Shown here: positions 59,692 through 64,000 of the stretch, one piece after another
Layout: the number at the start of each line of letters is the position of its first letter
How positions within the stretch are numbered: position 1 is the stretch's first letter
Origin: an uncultured Muribaculaceae bacterium
GTDB taxonomy: Bacteria; Bacteroidota; Bacteroidia; Bacteroidales; Muribaculaceae
NCBI GenBank assembly: GCA_910585275.1
Contig: CAJUCW010000019.1
Location: forward strand, 1 to 64,000
DNA length: 64,000 nt
Reading direction: 5' to 3'
Translations under genes and position numbers: made by a program
The notes under the pieces: model-generated
Databases searched by the model: none
Told to the model about the DNA's origin: nothing
What the model saw: the letters and a program-made list of their open reading frames with translations, nothing else

Positions 59692-61301
59692 TTCTTGAAC
59701 CAGTTTTGTATTTTTTGAGCTTTACCATTCTTGAAGCCCTTTGATCTTATCAAAAGCTTCTTTACAACGTTGCCTGCTGATGCACCGTTGAAGAGACAAT
59801 AGTCTTGAAAGCAGACTTGTCCGAGAGTAAAGGGTATTCTCTCCACTTTTCCACCGTTGATCTCACAATCTTTACAGATTTTCTCCAAACCTTGGAAAAA
59901 ACCCTTATAGTTTGTTTCCGTATAGTCAGTTAGAATCTGTACTAATTGACCGCCAAGGGCGTTTGCTTTATCTACTTTAGTAAACATAAGATATATTGCG
60001 TCAGTATCCTCTTTGAAGATACCGGTTCTCTCAATATAGCGAAGTGCTGCGTCAAGATATTCTGTTTGGCTAAGACCTTCGTATTTTCTATTCTCTCCTC
60101 CGTATTCAAGAACAAAGAAGTGGATTTTGCGATTCCTGGTTCTGTTGTCAATTAATATTCGAGTTAGTGTGTCAAGTGCCTCAACCTCATCTTCAGACAG
60201 AGCTTCTTTTGCATCGGATTTATACATACATCTGACAAGTTCTCCAGCCAAGTCAATGCATGTTATAGGATGCGTGGCTCCATTTTCATCTTCAAGATCG
60301 AATCCCATCTCATATGTGGAATAGATTGACGTACCTTCGGGCAGTGTACCCACAGAGCCATCGCTCTTAAATAGTTGTGCTAATCGGGTCATATAGCCAT
60401 AACCTTGGCAGTCGTTGTCTTTGCTCATGCTACGTGCTATCATACCATTATTTGCAATACTAAGTACCGCTCCTAACGCACAGCTTTTACCAGAAGATGG
60501 AATACCCCAAAAGTATACCTCGGTACACTGCTTATTGATTTTATCAAGTCTCTCCGGTGAATCAAAGGTCTGTTTTCTTTCACCCTGAGCAAGGTGTTGA
60601 ATGAATTTCCTGTCAATACCAAGATGAAGGAAATCCTGATATCTAAAGTATCCATCAGTAATTAGCATCTCAATCACTGATGCTCTAAGGAAGTTATTGT
60701 CTCTGGAAATTACATCAAGTAAATCCTGTGATGAGATTTTTTTTCTATCAAGGTAGCTCTTGATGGTCTCATAGACTTTAACGTCTTTTTCCTGAACTCT
60801 TTGGTCGGTTTGAATATCATTGACTCTTTTGATCAATGAATCTACGTCAAAACCTAAGAATTCCTCACGTTCTAATTTCGTGATTAGTTTACGTGCATCT
60901 CTTGCCCTGGAATCTGTTGGATAGCGATTGATGAATCTATTAAGATCATCGATGTCATTTTTATCTACATTATTCCAATCATTTTCGATTGCTTGACGTT
61001 CGCTTTGTTCAGCAATCATCTGGAGAAGATTTCGAGCTTCTTCTCTATGATTGCTTGTTGGATATGCTCGAAGAAATCCGAACAGGGCATCTTTTGTATT
61101 CTCTTGTTTTGCCACCTGCCAGTCATCATCTTCTGATCCAGCAAGCATACGCTGAACTTCCTTCCTAACTGATGCTGGAAAGTAACCGTCTGTCTCGTCA
61201 CACAATTCGTTGAATGATACGATGCCGTCCTTGATGTACTGAACAAGTTCGGCAGCGGAGTATTCTTCGATATTGTCGATAATTGCTTGTTTACTTGGCA
61301 T
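59688..61301 (-). CDS. P-loop GTPase with N-terminal adaptor module and TPR-like repeats
   Basis: 537 residues. The module at 1-54 (NIEEYSAAELVQYIKDGIVSFNEL) is shared with the neighbouring DUF805 protein. Two TPR-like repeats follow (about 61-142, each ending in a YPT block, e.g. FLRAYPTSNHREEARNLL). After a helical linker comes the nucleotide domain: P-loop WGIPSSGKSCALG (about 265-277), Walker B-like ITCIDLAGEL (about 345) and a G4-like TKVDKA (about 432). This suggests a GTPase of the kind (DO-GTPase and relatives) described in NTP-dependent conflict systems. It probably switches the membrane and protease partners encoded around it. Confidence 0.82.
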   Translation of the reverse strand: MPSKQAIIDNIEEYSAAELVQYIKDGIVSFNELCDETDGYFPASVRKEVQRMLAGSEDDDWQVAKQENTKDALFGFLRAYPTSNHREEARNLLQMIAEQSERQAIENDWNNVDKNDIDDLNRFINRYPTDSRARDARKLITKLEREEFLGFDVDSLIKRVNDIQTDQRVQEKDVKVYETIKSYLDRKKISSQDLLDVISRDNNFLRASVIEMLITDGYFRYQDFLHLGIDRKFIQHLAQGERKQTFDSPERLDKINKQCTEVYFWGIPSSGKSCALGAVLSIANNGMIARSMSKDNDCQGYGYMTRLAQLFKSDGSVGTLPEGTSIYSTYEMGFDLEDENGATHPITCIDLAGELVRCMYKSDAKEALSEDEVEALDTLTRILIDNRTRNRKIHFFVLEYGGENRKYEGLSQTEYLDAALRYIERTGIFKEDTDAIYLMFTKVDKANALGGQLVQILTDYTETNYKGFFQGLEKICKDCEINGGKVERIPFTLGQVCFQDYCLFNGASAGNVVKKLLIRSKGFKNGKAQKIQNWFKK

Positions 61302-61314
61302 ATATTTGTGTTAT

Positions 61315-61986
61315 TTATTCTTTGGGATTTGTTCCATAATCATTTATGCCGCTCTCACTTCCACCGAAAAGCATTACAAGGAAGTAAAAGGGTATGATTT
61401 GATACCATCCTGAGTTACCTCTATCATGACATCTTTTTGCTCCCTGAGCCCATAGAAACCAATAAGCAGGGACTATCGTAAGAATAATGAATAGAGCGAG
61501 TAATGGATTAACATCATTCATTTCTGTAACGGCTGCAAATAAAAGATACCATACAAAAAATATAATATATGATAGTCCAAATTCCATCCTTCGTATTCTT
61601 CCCTTGAAAGAAAAGGCACGCTTAAACATTCCTTTATTATCCAAAATCTCGGAATATTCTTCTGAACTTTGAGAAGGCAATACCGGTGCGACAATCGGAT
61701 TAGTAGGAATTTCCGGTTGATCAGGTGTAACTACAATTGCTTGTTCTTCTAAATTCGCAGTAACAGACGGAAGAATTTCTTCGGAAGATTCTATCAATGA
61801 ACCTGTAGAATTTATTTCAACAGAATCGCAAGCCATTTGCTCTTCAATCCTTTTTTTCATCAAAGGAGTGAGCTTACCGCTTTTGCTAAGTTCATACATA
61901 GAAACCTCTCCACACTTTATAGCGTGGACTATTTCAGAAGCACTATACTCCCGAAGATTGTTTATTATCTGGTCTTTTGTAGCCAT
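61315..61986 (-). CDS. DUF805 membrane protein with the same N-terminal adaptor module
   Basis: 223 residues. Residues 1-52 (NLREYSASEIVHAIKCGEVSMYEL) align with the N-terminus of the GTPase. A disordered Ser/Glu/Pro-rich linker (about 53-120) leads to a DUF805 domain: FKRAFSFKGRIRRMEFGLSYIIFF, helices near 135-155 and 165-180, the GAKRCHDRGNSGWYQI signature, and a last helix. DUF805 is a common inner-membrane domain of unknown function. The shared module suggests that it recruits the GTPase to the membrane by like-with-like contact. It is 13 bp upstream of the GTPase gene and 1 bp from the preceding one. Confidence 0.83.
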   Translation of the reverse strand: MATKDQIINNLREYSASEIVHAIKCGEVSMYELSKSGKLTPLMKKRIEEQMACDSVEINSTGSLIESSEEILPSVTANLEEQAIVVTPDQPEIPTNPIVAPVLPSQSSEEYSEILDNKGMFKRAFSFKGRIRRMEFGLSYIIFFVWYLLFAAVTEMNDVNPLLALFIILTIVPAYWFLWAQGAKRCHDRGNSGWYQIIPFYFLVMLFGGSESGINDYGTNPKE

Positions 61987-61987
61987 T

Positions 61988-63040
61988 TTAAAATGAAGGA
62001 TAGTCGTTGTTTTCTTCTAAATTTAATGACTCTGCATCTTCAGTTGAATCACCGTAATATTCTTCCGGGGATGTTTTACGCGATCTTGCTAATTTTACCT
62101 TTTTCTGAGTGGTTTTACCTTCGGATCCCGTTAATCGATATACATTTTTTGTATGTCTATCTTGGAGAAAATATGGAAACAAAAGCATGAAGTATATAAT
62201 CAGACCGAAAATAATTGCTCCTAATGTTGGTAACTTCTGATTGGTGAATGAATACGTAAGGCTGTCAATACCTACAATAGCGTTTTTCGCCCCGTCGCTT
62301 TGAAAATGGTCAACTGCGCCGGTTATTGACTCATTTGACATCTCTTTCGAGGAAAACGATTTTAATTGATTTTCCCAGTTTCTTAAAGCTTCTTTTATCT
62401 CCCGAGTATTACCCAAAAGAAAGACGTTCCAGGTACTCGCACCTTGAGCTGCTTCATCAATCCATTTGTTAGCAACAGTCTTTAATGAATCAAAATTTTG
62501 AGACAATAGCTGGAGTCTTAATGTCTCTACCATATTATCTCTTTGAATAGATGCCTTAGAATCGTCAAAACCTGCGTTTTTAAAGGCTGCAGGGTTTGAG
62601 TTTTTATTAACAATTATTTGTGTCAGGTTGTTCTGGTATGTTTCTATTCTTTGATTTGAATACTCTTCATAGTCTGTAAATAGTTGCCTTGAACTATTTA
62701 TGGAATTTTTAAAGGTTTCAACAATCTCATCATTCTGGCTTCTAACAGTCCAGAAATGAGACATAGAAATCATACCTGCAATGAAGACAATGGGAGAGCC
62801 AAATATAAATATTCTTTCCCATATTATTTTTCTGTCCATTTTGACACCTGATGCCTTCATTTGTTGAGCCCCGATAAAAAAGAGTATGAATACAACATCT
62901 GTAATACCCATGCCTATCAATGCAAAGGTAAAATTGCCATTTGTAAGATATGTGAATCCTACAAAGGATATGTAACTTATCGCTATTAGGGCCAAAAAGG
63001 CGATGATATGGCCCCAAGAAAATTGGAGTTTTTCGTTCAT
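61988..63040 (-). CDS. Four-helix membrane protein with helical sensor-like domain
   Basis: 350 residues. Three membrane helices lie near 9-30, 37-58 and 74-95. A long helical extracytoplasmic-type domain spans about 97-265 (FKNSINSSRQLFTDYEEYSNQ, MVETLRLQLLSQNF, IKEALRNWENQLKSFSS). A fourth helix lies at about 272-293, with a basic cytoplasmic tail (KKVKLARSRKTSPEEYYGD). No family recognised; the layout is that of a membrane sensor or a channel-like assembly. Its ATG shares one base with the stop of the subtilisin gene, and the DUF805 gene starts 1 bp after its stop, so expression is tightly coupled. Confidence 0.72.
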   Translation of the reverse strand: MNEKLQFSWGHIIAFLALIAISYISFVGFTYLTNGNFTFALIGMGITDVVFILFFIGAQQMKASGVKMDRKIIWERIFIFGSPIVFIAGMISMSHFWTVRSQNDEIVETFKNSINSSRQLFTDYEEYSNQRIETYQNNLTQIIVNKNSNPAAFKNAGFDDSKASIQRDNMVETLRLQLLSQNFDSLKTVANKWIDEAAQGASTWNVFLLGNTREIKEALRNWENQLKSFSSKEMSNESITGAVDHFQSDGAKNAIVGIDSLTYSFTNQKLPTLGAIIFGLIIYFMLLFPYFLQDRHTKNVYRLTGSEGKTTQKKVKLARSRKTSPEEYYGDSTEDAESLNLEENNDYPSF

Positions 63041-64000
63041 TATCTTTTATTTTCAGGCAGCTGTCCTTCCAGCTCAGTAATTTTTTGTTTATAAATTGCA
63101 ATCAGTCGTCTAATTGCATCATAATCACTTTCGTTTTCGGAGACAGGAACAGTAGAATTGCCATCCGGAGTCGGATTTGCGATTATTTTGGATTCTCCAG
63201 AATCCCCGACAATTATCTCATTTGTAGGTTCTGTCCAAGATGATGGAGTGTCACCGCTTGTAGCATCAATAGAAGTGCCGGGAACAGGTCGCATTTCTCT
63301 TGCTGTCGGAGTTGAGAAATCGCCTCTCTTCAATGCCTCAAGTGCGAGGTTTACTTGTACCATAGGCGGCATATTACCATATACGTCGCAGCCGGTCTTA
63401 TACAGAACATTTTTTGCTTGTTCCACTGTAAGATCCTTTTTTAATGCCTTCATTAAGGCCACGGTTCCAGTCACTATTGGAGCTGCCATACTTGTGCCAT
63501 CACAACTCCTAAAGTCTTTGACAGGAAAAGATGAGTAAATCTCCTTTCCCGGGGCTGATATATCAGTACACGGGCCATAGTTCGTGAAATCTGTCGGATA
63601 TAATTTCTGATCAACAGCTCCCACAGTGATTGCAACAGCAGAGCGGTTTTCTGGCGGAATACTCGAAAGAATATCATCATTCCCTGCGGCAAACACAAGT
63701 ATAGATTTCTTATCTGCAGCAAGCTTACAAACTCGATTCCACAATTTCTCGACATTTTTGAATTGAGTTTGGGCTATTTGATTCTGTAATTCAATAGGTA
63801 GCTGATTCAACCCTTGAAATGAAGGACCGATTGATATATTTACTACATCTGCTCCCTTATGAACGGAATACATGACGCCACTGACTAACGCAGAAAGCGG
63901 ACACATATTATTATCTATGACTTGTACAGGCATCAGCATACAATCAGGAGCGATACCTGCAGCACCTTGATTCTGATAGTCAAGAGAGCCTACTGCAAGC
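63040..64000 (-). CDS. Subtilisin-like serine protease (S8), N-terminus outside the window
   Basis: The frame stays open to the window edge: the codons before the first Met (63939) read YQNQGAAGIAPDC, which runs straight into MLMPVQVID, the standard strand of the subtilisin fold. The gene is therefore partial, with the catalytic Asp and His regions lying beyond position 64000. Visible are ADVVNISIG, the oxyanion Asn in LVFAAGNDD, and the catalytic Ser in CDGTSMAAPIVTGTVALM. A Pro/Ser/Thr-rich linker and a short helical end (IRRLIAIYKQKITELEGQLP) follow. As the first visible gene of the GTPase run it may be the effector or maturation protease of that system. Confidence 0.88.
   Translation of the reverse strand, partial: LAVGSLDYQNQGAAGIAPDCMLMPVQVIDNNMCPLSALVSGVMYSVHKGADVVNISIGPSFQGLNQLPIELQNQIAQTQFKNVEKLWNRVCKLAADKKSILVFAAGNDDILSSIPPENRSAVAITVGAVDQKLYPTDFTNYGPCTDISAPGKEIYSSFPVKDFRSCDGTSMAAPIVTGTVALMKALKKDLTVEQAKNVLYKTGCDVYGNMPPMVQVNLALEALKRGDFSTPTAREMRPVPGTSIDATSGDTPSSWTEPTNEIIVGDSGESKIIANPTPDGNSTVPVSENESDYDAIRRLIAIYKQKITELEGQLPENKR

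Noticed and set aside
1..64000. tRNA, rRNA, insertion sequences or integration sites
   Set aside because: I looked for cloverleaf patterns, transposase-like ORFs and long terminal inverted repeats and saw none that hold up by eye; a covariance-model and transposase search would be needed to be certain.

Overview
The window looks like Bacteroidales chromosome, plausibly Muribaculaceae. Several intergenic regions carry the Bacteroidetes sigma-ABfr promoter pattern (TTTG, about 20 bp, TAnnTTTG). The gene content also fits: DUF5686 outer-membrane protein, DUF4861, exported GH2/GH30/GH105 enzymes, a rhaM-B-A-T-D cassette and many ECF sigma factors. I saw no rRNA, tRNA, insertion sequence or CRISPR array.

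Layout. 0.2-9.9 kb: DUF5686 protein, YjbQ, three ECF sigma factors with small membrane partners, a DEAD-box helicase, a lipoprotein and a lysozyme-like enzyme. 10-25.7 kb: glycan metabolism. Exported GH30, sialate O-acetylesterase, DUF4861 protein and GH2 precede a compact L-rhamnose operon (mutarotase, kinase, isomerase, symporter, aldolase) that ends in a lipoprotein GH105 unsaturated rhamnogalacturonyl hydrolase and a strong terminator. Together they fit release of rhamnose from rhamnogalacturonan-type glycans, import and catabolism.

25.9-64 kb is accessory, almost all on the minus strand and visibly more AT-rich. It holds: (a) a VWA protein, a Nudix-type regulator and two CreD-like membrane proteins; (b) a tightly overlapping four-gene operon encoding a macro-like/FtsZ-like fusion, two radical SAM proteins and a HAD phosphatase; (c) an exported caspase-like peptidase, an exported CHAT protease, an ECF sigma factor and a putative anti-sigma factor; (d) exported TPR/retropepsin paralogues, an M48 metalloprotease and Sel1-repeat proteins; (e) a run of at least nine nearly gapless genes encoding a subtilisin-like protease (cut by the window edge), helical membrane proteins, a P-loop GTPase, a DUF805 protein sharing the GTPase's N-terminal module, a GAP1-like membrane protein, Sel1 protein and lipoproteins.

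The most striking regulatory signal is a 17-bp palindrome (TGCGT-N7-ACGCA). It occurs three times in the promoter of the Nudix regulator and twice, with identical 24-bp phasing and promoter overlap, in the promoter of the caspase/CHAT operon. This predicts that the Nudix protein controls the protease operon. Three genes of the Sel1/TPR cluster carry reading-frame lesions that can be reconstructed from paralogues or repeat logic: a Tyr-to-stop nonsense codon, an A6-run frameshift that fuses two genes, and a single-base frameshift that removes a last Sel1 repeat.
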